This document shows positions 33,190 to 43,537 of a stretch of 64,000 bases of DNA, one piece after another. The notes below the pieces were generated by a model that worked only from the letters and a program-made list of their open reading frames with translations, was not told where the DNA came from and ran no database searches. Position numbers and translations under genes: made by a program. This DNA comes from Helicobacter enhydrae (GTDB lineage Bacteria; Campylobacterota; Campylobacteria; Campylobacterales; Helicobacteraceae), in NCBI RefSeq assembly GCF_001693335.1, contig NZ_CP016503.1, forward strand, positions 744,001 to 808,000, given 5' to 3'. Numbering within the stretch: the stretch's first letter is position 1; each line of letters begins with the position of its first letter.

Positions 33190-34411
33190 TATTCCCCTCC
33201 TTGCATAATGCGACAAACTCATCTTCAAATTTTGTGATAAAGCCCATAATGACATCTTTTACGGCAGGGGCAAAAACGCAAATGGTTTTGCCATCAAGCA
33301 TATAAGAAATATCTTTGAGTGTGTCCAAATCTTTGAGACTTCCCTCGCCCCTGAGCATTTTCTCCACCACTCTCAACGCCCAGCCACAGCCCTCTCTACA
33401 AGGGGTGCATTGCCCACAACTCTCCTCTGTATAAAACTCAAGGAGATTGCACAGCACTTCAGGCATACTCACACTATCATCAAAAACCATCATCCCACCC
33501 GTGCCAAGCGAACTCCTAAACTCCCCAAGGCTCTCATAATCCAAAGTAGCCCTCAAAACCTCTTCTTTTGTCAAAATCGTAGCACTTGAGCCCCCGGGAA
33601 TCACGGCTTTGAGCTCTCTGTTTTTCCATACGCCACCACCAAACTCATTGATAAAATCAATCATTTTTGTCCCAAAAGGCATTTCTTTGATACAAGGAGT
33701 ATTCACGCAACCTGTGACTGAAAACAACAATGTCCCCGGGCTTTTCTCTGTCCCAACAGAGCGATAGGCTTCCCAACCCTTTTTCACGATAAATGGCACG
33801 CTTGCGATTGTTTCTACATTATTGACCACACAGGCTGAGCCAAACAAAAAATCAGGTTCTGCTCTGTTGTGTGGTTTTAGTCTTGGGTGTCCTCTTTTGC
33901 CCTCTATAGATTCTAGAAGTGCAGATTTCTCTCCGCAGATATAGGCTCCTGCCCCCTTACATACGATGATTTCAAAGCCATTGAGTTCTTTGTGTGCCTC
34001 TTTGATCGCTTGGCTCAAAGAGAGATATTCCCTCTCATACTCTCCACGAATATACACATACGCCCGATTGGCTTTCAACGCATAAGAGGCGATGATGATC
34101 CCCTCGATGAGTAGATGTGGATCCAGATTGAGGATATATTTGTCCTTGCAGGTTCCGGGCTCACTCTCATCGCCATTGACCACCAAATAACGCTTCTCAC
34201 TCTCCCAAGCTAACATATTTTTCCACTTCGTGCCACAATGACCGCCGCCCCCACCTTTGCCTCTCAAACCACTCTTATCCACAGCCTCTACGATTGCTTC
34301 TCTATCCATTTGAAGGATTTTGGGCAAATCCTCATAGGCACCATAAGCCTTGGCGACTTCAATTTTATGGGCATTTTCAATCCCAAATCTTGCACTAACA
34401 ACTTGCATCAT
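33182..34411 (-). CDS. nuoF: Complex I subunit F (FMN and [4Fe-4S]) with altered NADH-site residues
   Basis: A 409-aa subunit. FMN-loop and cluster motifs are present: DESEPGTCKDKY, GAGAYICGEKSALLESIEG, and SCGQCTPCREGCGWAL. The glycine-rich loop reads GLRGKGGGGGHCGTKW, whereas NADH-using enzymes usually have GRGGAGFPTG; the Phe that stacks on the adenine is Gly57 here. The second Glu of the usual GEETAL is Lys162. Electron input may therefore not be from NADH, as is known for other Campylobacterota complex I. It begins inside the nuoE 3' end. Confidence 0.92.
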   Translation of the reverse strand: MMQVVSARFGIENAHKIEVAKAYGAYEDLPKILQMDREAIVEAVDKSGLRGKGGGGGHCGTKWKNMLAWESEKRYLVVNGDESEPGTCKDKYILNLDPHLLIEGIIIASYALKANRAYVYIRGEYEREYLSLSQAIKEAHKELNGFEIIVCKGAGAYICGEKSALLESIEGKRGHPRLKPHNRAEPDFLFGSACVVNNVETIASVPFIVKKGWEAYRSVGTEKSPGTLLFSVTGCVNTPCIKEMPFGTKMIDFINEFGGGVWKNRELKAVIPGGSSATILTKEEVLRATLDYESLGEFRSSLGTGGMMVFDDSVSMPEVLCNLLEFYTEESCGQCTPCREGCGWALRVVEKMLRGEGSLKDLDTLKDISYMLDGKTICVFAPAVKDVIMGFITKFEDEFVALCKEGNNG

Positions 34412-34886
34412 TTTTCCTTGATTTTTCTATCAAATCACTGATTTTTTTCTCATCCAAAGTATCAATTTGCTCAAGATTACACAGCATACAAGGTGCTTTT
34501 TCACAATACCCAAGACACTCACTCTCACCTAGACTAAACAGCCCATCGCTTGTCGTTTCACCCATTTTGATTCCCAAAAGCTCTTCTGCAAACTTGATCA
34601 GTGCATCAGCTCCCCTCAATTTGCAAGTGATGGTTTTGCAAAACTTCAGCTCAAACTTACCCTTAGGGCTTGAGTTAAACATCGAATAAAACCCAATCGC
34701 TTCAGAATAAAACATCGCACGCACCCCAAGGGTTTTTTCTAGATATTTAATATCCTCGGCTTCTATATAGCCTTTTGTCCTCTGCACTATCCAAAGAGAG
34801 GGCAACACAAGTGCTCTTTTGTCATCGACCTGCTGTTCTAGCCTATGCAATGCGTCTAATTGTTCTTGAGTAAATTCAAACTTCAT
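34395..34886 (-). CDS. nuoE: Complex I subunit E ([2Fe-2S])
   Basis: A 163-aa thioredoxin-like subunit partnering NuoF. Ligands for the N1a cluster are visible: CKTITC (C-x4-C) and later CLGYCEKAPC. The N-terminal helical part (LPSLWIVQRTKGYIEAEDIKYLEKTL) matches the family. H. pylori has no NuoE or NuoF, so this complex differs from that species. The start overlaps the nuoCD stop (ATGA). Confidence 0.92.
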   Translation of the reverse strand: MKFEFTQEQLDALHRLEQQVDDKRALVLPSLWIVQRTKGYIEAEDIKYLEKTLGVRAMFYSEAIGFYSMFNSSPKGKFELKFCKTITCKLRGADALIKFAEELLGIKMGETTSDGLFSLGESECLGYCEKAPCMLCNLEQIDTLDEKKISDLIEKSRKNDASC

Positions 34887-36568
34887 CTATCTAGTTCTCC
34901 TGCGATGATATTCAAACTGCCTAGATTCAAAATACTATCAGCGATCAAAGCACCTCGCACCATACTTGAAAATGCGTTGAGTGCATAAAAGCAAGGGGGG
35001 CGGAGCTTCACTCTGTAGGGTTTGGGTTTGCCATCACTCACGATAAAAAACCCAAGCTCCCCATTTGCCCCTTCAGTCGCACTATAAAAATGTCCTTTTG
35101 GGAGCTTGATCCCATCAAAGACAAGTTTGAAGTGGTTGATGAGGGATTCGATATTGGAATACACTTGTTCTTTGGGGGGCAAAAAGATTTCTTTGTCCTC
35201 GATGCTGATTTTGCCCTCTGGAATACGCTTGATCGCTTGTCTGATGATTGAGATAGATTCTCTGATCTCAAAAAATCGCACAAACATACGATCATAGATG
35301 TCCCCCTCGCTCCCTACAGGCACTTCAAAATCAAAGCTATCATAGTAGTAATAAGGCTTGTCTTTTCTCAAATCATATCCCACTCCACTAGCTCTCAAAT
35401 TGGGACCGCTAAACCCATAGCTCAACGCCTCTTTTGCACTGATTTTGCAGATATTTTGCACCCTATCCAAATAGATACGATTTTTCTCAATCAGCACCAT
35501 CGTATCATCAACGCCTTTTTCTACCTCTTTGAGGTGAGCCAAAAGCTCCTCTTGCCAACCCTCATAAAAATCATTTGCCATACCGCCGATTCTTGCAAAT
35601 GAGTTTGTAAATCTCGCACCTGTCAATTTGGATAAAAAATCATAGATTTTCTCTCTAGGGTTATAAAGATACCAATAATTTGTCAGCCCCCCCATATCCA
35701 CAAACATCGCACCCAAGCACACTTCGTGATCGATGATCCGAGCCAACTCACCCAAAATCACACGCATAAAAATCCCGCGATCTGGCAGAGTCACTCCTAG
35801 CACATCCTCAATCGCTTTGGCATATCCGATATTGTTGAGCAAAGCAGAGCAGTAGTTCAAGCGATCTGTGTAGGGGATGATTTGAGCGTAGCTATGGTTC
35901 TCACAAGCTTTTTCAAATCCGCGATGCAAATACCCTATCTCTGTGACACAAGAGATGATTTTCTCCCCATCCAATGCCACAAAGTTCCTGATCGTTCCGT
36001 GCGTTGCCGGGTGAGAGGGTCCGATATTCAAAAATGTGTATTTGGTTTTGAACTCCTCATTCTCCTCGCTCACAAGCCCCTCTCTGTGCATTTGGTTTTT
36101 CATCTCATCGACCAAATCATCGCTTTCATACAGCACTTGATAGCCTGTGATGGGGTAGTCTTTTCTCAAAGGGTGCCCTTTGAAATCTTTGTGATTGAGG
36201 ATACGCCTTAGGTTTGGGTGGTTTTCAAACTGCACCCCAAACTGATCGAAGCATTCCCTCTCCGCCCAATTTGCACTTTTGTAAATCCCCTCAATGCTTG
36301 TCACCCTCTCATCTAGATCAAGCTCCAAATAGACACACACCTCCCGCCCGTCTGTTTTGCGAAAAACATAATAAAGGCTGAAGCGTTTGGAAGTGTCAAG
36401 ATGTAGATTATCCACGCACGCAATATCTGCCAATATCTCAAAGCCAAGAGTATCCCGAATATACAAAGCCACTTCACCAATCAAGCTAGGATTGATTTGT
36501 ATGCTCAAAAGTCCATTGACATTGCTATGTTTTATGGGATGAAATCTTGATAAAAGCTCTTCAAACAT
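34883..36568 (-). CDS. nuoCD: Complex I subunits C and D as one fused protein
   Basis: A 561-aa fusion. Residues 1 to about 165 are NuoC (30-kDa type) with [27 protein letters not shown] and HPLRKDYPI. Residues about 180-561 are NuoD (49-kDa type) with [45 protein letters not shown] and [24 protein letters not shown]. NuoD forms the quinone pocket with NuoB and NuoH. Most Campylobacterota have separate C and D genes; fusion is familiar from E. coli. Confidence 0.95.
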   Translation of the reverse strand: MFEELLSRFHPIKHSNVNGLLSIQINPSLIGEVALYIRDTLGFEILADIACVDNLHLDTSKRFSLYYVFRKTDGREVCVYLELDLDERVTSIEGIYKSANWAERECFDQFGVQFENHPNLRRILNHKDFKGHPLRKDYPITGYQVLYESDDLVDEMKNQMHREGLVSEENEEFKTKYTFLNIGPSHPATHGTIRNFVALDGEKIISCVTEIGYLHRGFEKACENHSYAQIIPYTDRLNYCSALLNNIGYAKAIEDVLGVTLPDRGIFMRVILGELARIIDHEVCLGAMFVDMGGLTNYWYLYNPREKIYDFLSKLTGARFTNSFARIGGMANDFYEGWQEELLAHLKEVEKGVDDTMVLIEKNRIYLDRVQNICKISAKEALSYGFSGPNLRASGVGYDLRKDKPYYYYDSFDFEVPVGSEGDIYDRMFVRFFEIRESISIIRQAIKRIPEGKISIEDKEIFLPPKEQVYSNIESLINHFKLVFDGIKLPKGHFYSATEGANGELGFFIVSDGKPKPYRVKLRPPCFYALNAFSSMVRGALIADSILNLGSLNIIAGELDR

Positions 36569-37067
36569 CTAGTAATCCTTTGAAATCTTTGTGCCTATCT
36601 TTGATTGATTCACTAGAGATTTTTTCTTGTATTGCCACGATTGCATCGATGATACCTTCAGGACGGGGAGGACAGCCACTGATATAAACATCAACAGGAA
36701 TGATCTGATCGATTCCTTGCAAAGTCGTATAGTTATCATAAAACCCGCCACTACACGCACACGCCCCCATACTCACCACCCATTTTGGATCGCACATTTG
36801 ATCATAAATCTCTTTGAGAATCGGAGCTTGTTTGAAAGAAATCGTTCCAGCCACGATCATCAAATCTGCCTGTCTAGGAGAGAAACGCATCACCTCTGCA
36901 CCAAACCTAGAGAGATCGTGTCTTGAAGAAACAGAGCTCATAAACTCTATCGCACAACAAGCAGTCCCAAAAATCATAGGCCACAGAGAGTTTTTCCTAC
37001 CCCAGTTAAACAACGCATCAAGTCGCGTTAAAATCACATCGTTTTGAACTAAATTTTCTATTCCCAT
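36561..37067 (-). CDS. nuoB: Complex I subunit B ([4Fe-4S] N2)
   Basis: A 168-aa subunit holding the terminal cluster next to quinone. Ligands are in CCAIEFM, the GACACSGG segment and GCPPRPE. It overlaps nuoA upstream and nuoCD downstream by a few bases. Confidence 0.96.
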   Translation of the reverse strand: MGIENLVQNDVILTRLDALFNWGRKNSLWPMIFGTACCAIEFMSSVSSRHDLSRFGAEVMRFSPRQADLMIVAGTISFKQAPILKEIYDQMCDPKWVVSMGACACSGGFYDNYTTLQGIDQIIPVDVYISGCPPRPEGIIDAIVAIQEKISSESIKDRHKDFKGLLDV

Positions 37068-37417
37068 CTTAAAATCTTCTTTTTGTAGATATAAAACAAC
37101 CCCACAAGCAAGATTGCCATAAAGACAAACATCACCACAAGCCCATACTCACCAAGCTCACGCAAACTCACAGCCCACGGATACATAAACACCGCCTCTA
37201 TATCAAAGATGACAAATACAATCGCCACGAGATAATATTTGACATTGATACTTGAGTTGATCCCCCCATAAAAATTCACAATCCCACTCTCATAGGTTTT
37301 GTTTTTGGCAGGATTTTGTCTGCTTGGACCTATTTTTTTGGTCAAGAAAAACACCCCAATCAACGAACAAACAATAAACACATACAGATAAAAACTCAAG
37401 ATAAGATTACCACTCAT
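37058..37417 (-). CDS. nuoA: Complex I subunit A
   Basis: A 119-aa, three-helix membrane subunit with the conserved KNKTYESGI and [13 protein letters not shown] segments. It is the first gene of the operon; GAGGGA precedes its ATG. Confidence 0.95.
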   Translation of the reverse strand: MSGNLILSFYLYVFIVCSLIGVFFLTKKIGPSRQNPAKNKTYESGIVNFYGGINSSINVKYYLVAIVFVIFDIEAVFMYPWAVSLRELGEYGLVVMFVFMAILLVGLFYIYKKKILRWE

Positions 37418-37811
37418 TGTCCCTCAAATCACCCAAAACGCTTGTTTTGTGGTTTAGTAAAATCTCTCAAAGACCTCATTTAGCCGTAGAATGATGTCAA
37501 TAATTGTAGTCAAGAATTAATTAACTTTGATAGCAAAGTAAATCCAAAGCCAGAGAAAACATCGCACTAGCAAAATTTCATCAAGCACATCATCGATCAA
37601 ACTCATTATCAATATGCGACAAAAGCGGGAATCCAAATCCAGCCAAAACAAATGTGAAAATATGTAGCAATTCTATTTTCTGTGCCAAAATTTCTGATGA
37701 GATAGATGATGATATAGCAAAACGCTTCACACCAAATTTTGCAACCCACAAGACAATTTGGGCATTTGTTATAATCTTGCAAATATTTCAACCTCAAACC
37801 AAAGGCACATC
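37418..37811. promoter_or_regulatory. Divergent promoter region between nuoA and the restriction enzyme gene
   Basis: No gene is seen in this stretch. On the plus strand TGTTATAAT (extended -10, TATAAT at 37770-37775) precedes the restriction enzyme gene, with a start site expected near 37782. A promoter for nuo must lie here on the minus strand, but no convincing hexamer pair was identified. Confidence 0.5.
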
Positions 37812-40800
37812 TTGAAAACATTTGATTTTTTGTCCAACAACCTTTTCACCACATATATGCTCCAAGTTAGCTTCCCCAAAATCTACGATTTTGAAGGCAC
37901 GCAAACAGAAGTCCAACGCGTATTTGATCGCATCAAAGCACTCTATGATGCACAGAGATTCTCTTGCCAAAATGAGCATCAATTCGAAGATGATTTTATC
38001 GCTAGAGTATTAGAAATACTAGATTGGCACAGCATCAGGCAAGATGAAAAAATCATTCAAGGCAAACTAGAAAAACCAGATTTTTTACTTTTTGTAACTG
38101 CAGAGGCTAAGCGTTCTTATCAAGATTTATCCAAACAAGAAAGACACTCTAGCAATGCCTATATTTCCGTGATTTTAGAATCCAAAGCCTATAATGTAGA
38201 AGTGGATAATAAGCAAGTCAAAGACAATCCACATTTTCAGCTTTTACGCTATCTTAGCAATCTAAAGCTTGATTTTGGATTCCTCACTAATGGCAGAATA
38301 TGGCGTTTTTATGATAATTCAAAATTGAGCGCTCAAAAGATTTTCTATGAAGTCAATTTAGAATCCATCATTTTCAAAGATGACTTACAAGCTTTCCAAT
38401 ATTTCTATCACATCTTTAAAGCCCAAAATTTCTCTCAAAGCCCAAAAAATCTCAAAAACACAATGCAAGAAACGCTAGAGAAAAACACCCAATCCAAAAT
38501 CTCTATTGAAGATGATTTGCAATCCATTATCTATGGGACCAATGGCAACAATTCGCTTTTTGAACGCATCGGTGCTTGTATTTATGCCAAAAACCCCAAT
38601 GCCCCTCTTGAAGACATCTACCAAAATGCCCTTTATTTCATTTTTCGTCTGCTTTTCATCGCCTATTTTGAAGACAAGTTTGATGAGATATTAGACAAGC
38701 ATTCTTGTTTCAAAGATGAAATCAGCCTCCATAAACTTCTAGATTCAATACAACAAGTAAAGAATGATAGCTATGAAGCTTATGGTAAGCTAGAAGATAT
38801 TTTTAGAATCTACAATGAGGGCAAACCAAATTTTGATATGCCAATCTTTAATGGGGGACTTTTTGACACACACAACACGCCCCTTTTGCAAACCCCAAAG
38901 ATTTTTGACAACAAAGAGCTTAGAGAGATTCTAGACGCACTTTTTTATTATAAAGAAAAAGATTTGCCTTTCAAGCGTGATTATCGCACTCTAAGTGTGG
39001 CACATCTAGGCACTATTTATGAGGGGCTACTCTCCTATTTCTTTGAAATTGCACAAGAAGATCTCTTTTATCTTGCATATCAATCCAAAAAAAGAGGCAA
39101 GGATTTGAAATCAACTGAAGGGTATTTTGATAGCTATGATTATGCAAAGATAGCCAAAGATAATCTTATCCACACAGCACAATTTTATCAAAAAGGACAA
39201 ATTTATCTAAAAAACACCAGCAATTCTCGCAAAAGCACCGCAAGTTTTTATACCCCAGATTCTATTACCAAATTTCTTGTGCGTTCTGCTTTGAAAGACA
39301 AGCTAAATCCTAGCAATATCTTGCATTTTAAGATTTTGGATAATGCCTGTGGAAGTGGGCATTTCCTAGTAGAAGCCCTAAACCAAATCACACAAATCGT
39401 TCAAGAGGATTTTGATTCTTTCCCTGAACTCAAAAATTTGTATGAGGAAGAAAAACAAGCAGTGCAAAATAATATTTGTGTCTTTATTCAAGGCTATAAG
39501 GCAGATGAAAGCGATATTCTAAAACGGCTTTTACTCAAAAGAGTGATTTTTGGCGTTGATTTAAACCCCTTTAGCATAGAGCTAACAAAGCTTTCACTTT
39601 GGATTGATAGCTTTATCTTTGGCACACCTCTAAGCTTCCTAGAGCATCATATCAAATGTGGCAATGCGTTGATTGGCACAAGCATAAATCATTTTAAAAG
39701 TTATTATGATACCCTACAACAAAAAAAGAGCAAAAAAGAAGGAGCGAGCCTTTTCATTGACGCTTTTTTAAATGAGTTTAATGCTTTAAGCCTTGTGTTT
39801 GACAAACTAGATTCCATAAAAGATAATACAGAACAAGACATTAAAGAATCAAAGCATATTTATCAAAATGAGATTAGCCCCATTTTAGATAAACTCAATC
39901 TTTTTTTGAATCTATACAATGCAAAAAGCTTTATGAGTAGCAACGAATTAAAAGAATCTGAAAAACTAGAACATAGCAACATAGAGTATTTAACAAACAA
40001 AGATGAAAAAGAATGGCAGGAACTGCGTAGCATTATAGAATCCTATGCTAAAAAATATCGCTTTTTCAATTATGAAATCGAGTTTCCAGAATTAGTCAAA
40101 GAGGATAAATTTTTGGGCTTTGATGTGATTGTGGGCAATCCACCTTGGGATAAGACCAAATTTAGTGATAGTGACTTTTTCCCTCAATATCAAAGTGATT
40201 ATCGCACCCTTAGTAAATCCAAGAAAAAAGAAGTGTGTGAAAACCTCCTTAGCAAACCTTATATCAAACAGGAATATGAGAAACAAAAAGCCTTCATTGA
40301 TTCTAATAACAACTATTACAAAATACATTATCCTCTAAATAGGGGCAGTGGTGATGGGAATCTCTTTAGATTTTTTGTTGAGAAAAATCTAAGCCTACTT
40401 GCTCAAGGAGGCTCACTTAATTATGTTTTGCCCAGTGCATTAATGCTAGAGGAAGGCAGTGTGGCTTTGCGTCAAGAAATCCTAGAAAACAAGACTTTGG
40501 AATATTTCTATAGTTTTGAAAATAGAGAGGGGATTTTCACCGATGTAGATTTACGCTATAAATTTGCCCTAATGCAAGTGAAAAATATCAAATCCAGCAC
40601 AGACCACACCATCAAAACAATGTTTTATCAAACACAAATTGATGCCATCTATGATAATCACAACACAATCGCCACCACTTTTGCAGAAATCAAAGCCCTA
40701 AGCCCCTCCCAACTTGCATTCCAAGAAGTGCGCTCCAAAGCTGATTTGGAGATTCTCAAAAAATGCTATGCAGCTTTCAAGCCCCTTTCTTTAGAATGGC

Positions 40801-41693
40801 TTGATTTTAGAAATGAACTTCATATGACAGCAGATAAAGATTTATTTATAGAATCCTATCAAGAAGGATTATTGCCACTTTATGAGGGCAAGATGATTCA
40901 TCAAAACAATGCAGAATTTGGAGAGGCACAATATTTTTTGGATTCTAAGGCATTTGATAAGAGGCTAAGAAGCAAGGAGATTTATAGGCTAAAACAGGAT
41001 TTAAGATTAAATAACAAAGAATACACAAGACTTTTGGATTCTATTGCACAGGGCAAATCCATCACAGAATTAGAGGATTCTATCATCAAATATGATAGGA
41101 GTTTTTATCGCTTAGGCTTTAGGGGAATTGCAAGGGACACTGATGAACGCACGGGAATTTTTAGCCTTTTGCCCAAAGATTGTGGTTTTGGGCATAGTAT
41201 GTTTGCAAGTAGTGTCAAAAAATACATTGTAGATTCACAAGGACATATCACCCACAAGACTACAAGCCATCTTAGACTCCTCTTTGCCTTAGGGATTTTT
41301 AATGCCTTGGTGGTGGATTTTATCCTTAGGGGTATGGTGCAAATCAATGTGAGTAAAACTTACTTAGAGCGACTCCCAATCCCTCAACCCAGTGATGAGG
41401 AAATCTTGCAATCTAGTCTTTATCAAAACATTGCTTTTGATGCTCTAAAACTCCAACTTTTTAATGACAAAAAGAAGCATTTCACAAGCCTCAAAGAAGA
41501 GTTTCATAACATAGATATGCCAAGCACACAAAAAGCCTACGACACAATCAAAGCACAACTAGATATCACCATAGCAACAGAGATCTACAAACTCACCAAA
41601 GAAGAATTCTACCACTTGCTTGAATCTTTCCAAGTTTTGCAAAACAAACAACCTAGCTACATCGCCTTGCTTAAGAGTCTTTGGGATAAATGA
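37812..41693 (+). CDS. Type IIG restriction-modification enzyme (Eco57I-like)
   Basis: A single-chain restriction and methylation enzyme of about 1293 aa. The N-terminal part has a PD-(D/E)xK nuclease signature (KPDFLLFV, then ISVILESKAYN with Glu and Lys near 123 and 125). The middle carries the N6-adenine methylase motifs I (LDNACGSGHFLVEAL, about 508-522) and IV (VIVGNPPWDKTKF, near 775). The last 350 residues include a target-recognition region (LERLPIPQPSDEEI). TTG at 37812 is preferred as start because AAAGG is 6 bases upstream and earlier starts precede the likely transcription start; ATG 37857 is an alternative. It is the first gene of the defence island. Confidence 0.88.
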   Translation: MKTFDFLSNNLFTTYMLQVSFPKIYDFEGTQTEVQRVFDRIKALYDAQRFSCQNEHQFEDDFIARVLEILDWHSIRQDEKIIQGKLEKPDFLLFVTAEAKRSYQDLSKQERHSSNAYISVILESKAYNVEVDNKQVKDNPHFQLLRYLSNLKLDFGFLTNGRIWRFYDNSKLSAQKIFYEVNLESIIFKDDLQAFQYFYHIFKAQNFSQSPKNLKNTMQETLEKNTQSKISIEDDLQSIIYGTNGNNSLFERIGACIYAKNPNAPLEDIYQNALYFIFRLLFIAYFEDKFDEILDKHSCFKDEISLHKLLDSIQQVKNDSYEAYGKLEDIFRIYNEGKPNFDMPIFNGGLFDTHNTPLLQTPKIFDNKELREILDALFYYKEKDLPFKRDYRTLSVAHLGTIYEGLLSYFFEIAQEDLFYLAYQSKKRGKDLKSTEGYFDSYDYAKIAKDNLIHTAQFYQKGQIYLKNTSNSRKSTASFYTPDSITKFLVRSALKDKLNPSNILHFKILDNACGSGHFLVEALNQITQIVQEDFDSFPELKNLYEEEKQAVQNNICVFIQGYKADESDILKRLLLKRVIFGVDLNPFSIELTKLSLWIDSFIFGTPLSFLEHHIKCGNALIGTSINHFKSYYDTLQQKKSKKEGASLFIDAFLNEFNALSLVFDKLDSIKDNTEQDIKESKHIYQNEISPILDKLNLFLNLYNAKSFMSSNELKESEKLEHSNIEYLTNKDEKEWQELRSIIESYAKKYRFFNYEIEFPELVKEDKFLGFDVIVGNPPWDKTKFSDSDFFPQYQSDYRTLSKSKKKEVCENLLSKPYIKQEYEKQKAFIDSNNNYYKIHYPLNRGSGDGNLFRFFVEKNLSLLAQGGSLNYVLPSALMLEEGSVALRQEILENKTLEYFYSFENREGIFTDVDLRYKFALMQVKNIKSSTDHTIKTMFYQTQIDAIYDNHNTIATTFAEIKALSPSQLAFQEVRSKADLEILKKCYAAFKPLSLEWLDFRNELHMTADKDLFIESYQEGLLPLYEGKMIHQNNAEFGEAQYFLDSKAFDKRLRSKEIYRLKQDLRLNNKEYTRLLDSIAQGKSITELEDSIIKYDRSFYRLGFRGIARDTDERTGIFSLLPKDCGFGHSMFASSVKKYIVDSQGHITHKTTSHLRLLFALGIFNALVVDFILRGMVQINVSKTYLERLPIPQPSDEEILQSSLYQNIAFDALKLQLFNDKKKHFTSLKEEFHNIDMPSTQKAYDTIKAQLDITIATEIYKLTKEEFYHLLESFQVLQNKQPSYIALLKSLWDK

Positions 41694-41716
41694 TGATTTG
41701 GTGAAAGGGAGAATGA

Positions 41717-43519
41717 ATGGCAGATAATACATATATCACAAGTATTGAGGCAAATCAAGATTACAAGAATATTACACCATTGTTTAAATGGGAAGATATT
41801 CCAAAATTTGCAGTGATTACAGGGGAAAATGGAAGTGGAAAGAGTGCATTGCTTAATGGAATCAGAGAGGGGAGATTTATTCTCAATGAACATCAAAGAA
41901 TTAATGCGATAATAGAATACTATGATAAATTTGAATTAGGGGGTGCGGGATATAGTGATGAGTTTGCTAGAAGAGCAGAAGAACACAAAAATATATTGCG
42001 TCAAAAGTTTATAATAGAGACAGATTTGAGTAATCCAAAGAGTATGTTTAATTTCGCAAAAACAGAAAGTGCAAATCATTTGTATCTCCAAGAAGTATCC
42101 CAAAGCTTAACATTTGAAGATTTTATCAATAGAAATTTTGATTCTTTTTCCAAAGAAGCACAAGGGTTTTGCAATTCTTACAGGCAATCTCTTGATTTAT
42201 CTCAATACAAAAAGCATTTTGAGCGTAATGGAATGAGTGAGGAGAAATTTTATCTTAGTAATCAAAAAGAGATTGAGAAATGGCTAGATGAACTTCAGGA
42301 TATTGATTTTGAATCACAACGAACTATTTTTAATGAAACAGCTTTGCTTTCATTTTTTGGCAATTATTATATTAAAAAAACTAGATTAAGAGATAGGCTT
42401 GATAATGAGATAAAAGATGTGGATCAAATCAAAGCAAAAATCAAAGAGGAATTAGGAGAAAATCCTCTCGATCAAGTGAATAAATTGCTTAAAAAAGCTT
42501 ATTCCAAATACACTCTTGTGCTAGAACCTAATGAAAATAACCAACCAAAACTTATTTGTCAAAATCAAGAAGGCATTTCTGTTCCTCTTAGCGAACTCTC
42601 CACAGGAGAGCAAATCATCACCTCTTTGTTTATGTGGAGATATGAGAAAAGTCCATTAGATTCAATGATTTTCTTGTTTGATGAGCCTGATGCACATCTC
42701 AATCCCAAAATGGCAAAAATGCTCATTGAGATTCTAAAAGATGTGATTGTCAAAGAGTTTGATTGCCAAGTGATTATGACAACGCATTCTCTCTCAAGTG
42801 TCGCTTATTGTGAAGATGAAGATTTGTTTTATATGGAAGATGGAGAAATTGAGAAAACAACAAAAATAGAGAGTATGGAAAGGCTTTCTAGTGGTGTTTT
42901 GATTGAAGAAATTAGAGCTAATATTGAATTGTTAATTGAATCAAGTTTGATTTTGTTTGTTGAGGGCGAGACAGATAAAAAACACTTGGAGCGGTATATT
43001 GAAATTGATAGACAACAAAAAGGTGAGCATATTCCACAATCATTTCGAATCTTTAATTGTAGAAGTGCTTCAAAAATGGAGTATTATGCAGATATGATTG
43101 ATAAATTAAAACCGCAATTAAAAGAAAAATGCTTGTTTCTTTGTGATGATGATAACGAGGGAAAATCAGCTCAATCAAAAGTTGAAAAGTTTGGGATTAA
43201 AACAATGTTAGTTTCTCAAGGACAAAATTCATCAGGAGATTTTACAATCGAGAATTGTTATGAGCAATATATCCAAAATCAAGAATCACAATACAATTTT
43301 TCTGATACACCACAATGGAAACTTAAAAAGAAAAAACAATTTGCTAGGCGTAGGTTTAAAGAACACGAGCTTATGGGTATTAAGATTCTTGTTAATGAAA
43401 TCAAAAAGCAATTTGGCATATCAGCCCAACCCACACAGCAAAATCAACAAAATCAAGAGCAATGCCAAAATCTACAAGAGCGTATCTCAAGCGTTGTGAT
43501 AAAAATGCCAAAAGATTGA
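41717..43519 (+). CDS. OLD-like ATPase with C-terminal TOPRIM-like domain
   Basis: A 600-aa protein. Walker A is GENGSGKSA (36-44), the ABC-type signature is ELSTGEQI, and Walker B is IFLFDEPDAHLNP (about 318-330), followed by MTTHSLSS. The C-terminal third has a TOPRIM-like nuclease fold: LILFVEGETDKKHLER (about 412) and LFLCDDDNEGKS (about 472). This arrangement is found in OLD-family nucleases and in several phage-defence proteins (for example Gabija GajA); the expected GajB helicase is not its direct neighbour. AAAGGGAG precedes the ATG. It is 23 bases behind the restriction enzyme gene and probably co-transcribed. Confidence 0.75.
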   Translation: MADNTYITSIEANQDYKNITPLFKWEDIPKFAVITGENGSGKSALLNGIREGRFILNEHQRINAIIEYYDKFELGGAGYSDEFARRAEEHKNILRQKFIIETDLSNPKSMFNFAKTESANHLYLQEVSQSLTFEDFINRNFDSFSKEAQGFCNSYRQSLDLSQYKKHFERNGMSEEKFYLSNQKEIEKWLDELQDIDFESQRTIFNETALLSFFGNYYIKKTRLRDRLDNEIKDVDQIKAKIKEELGENPLDQVNKLLKKAYSKYTLVLEPNENNQPKLICQNQEGISVPLSELSTGEQIITSLFMWRYEKSPLDSMIFLFDEPDAHLNPKMAKMLIEILKDVIVKEFDCQVIMTTHSLSSVAYCEDEDLFYMEDGEIEKTTKIESMERLSSGVLIEEIRANIELLIESSLILFVEGETDKKHLERYIEIDRQQKGEHIPQSFRIFNCRSASKMEYYADMIDKLKPQLKEKCLFLCDDDNEGKSAQSKVEKFGIKTMLVSQGQNSSGDFTIENCYEQYIQNQESQYNFSDTPQWKLKKKKQFARRRFKEHELMGIKILVNEIKKQFGISAQPTQQNQQNQEQCQNLQERISSVVIKMPKD

Positions 43520-43537
43520 TTTTTAAGGAGTATCAAA

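Noticed and set aside
37609-37821. 70-codon minus-strand frame upstream of the type IIG gene
   Set aside because: It spans the predicted promoter and gene start of the type IIG enzyme and shows no domain.
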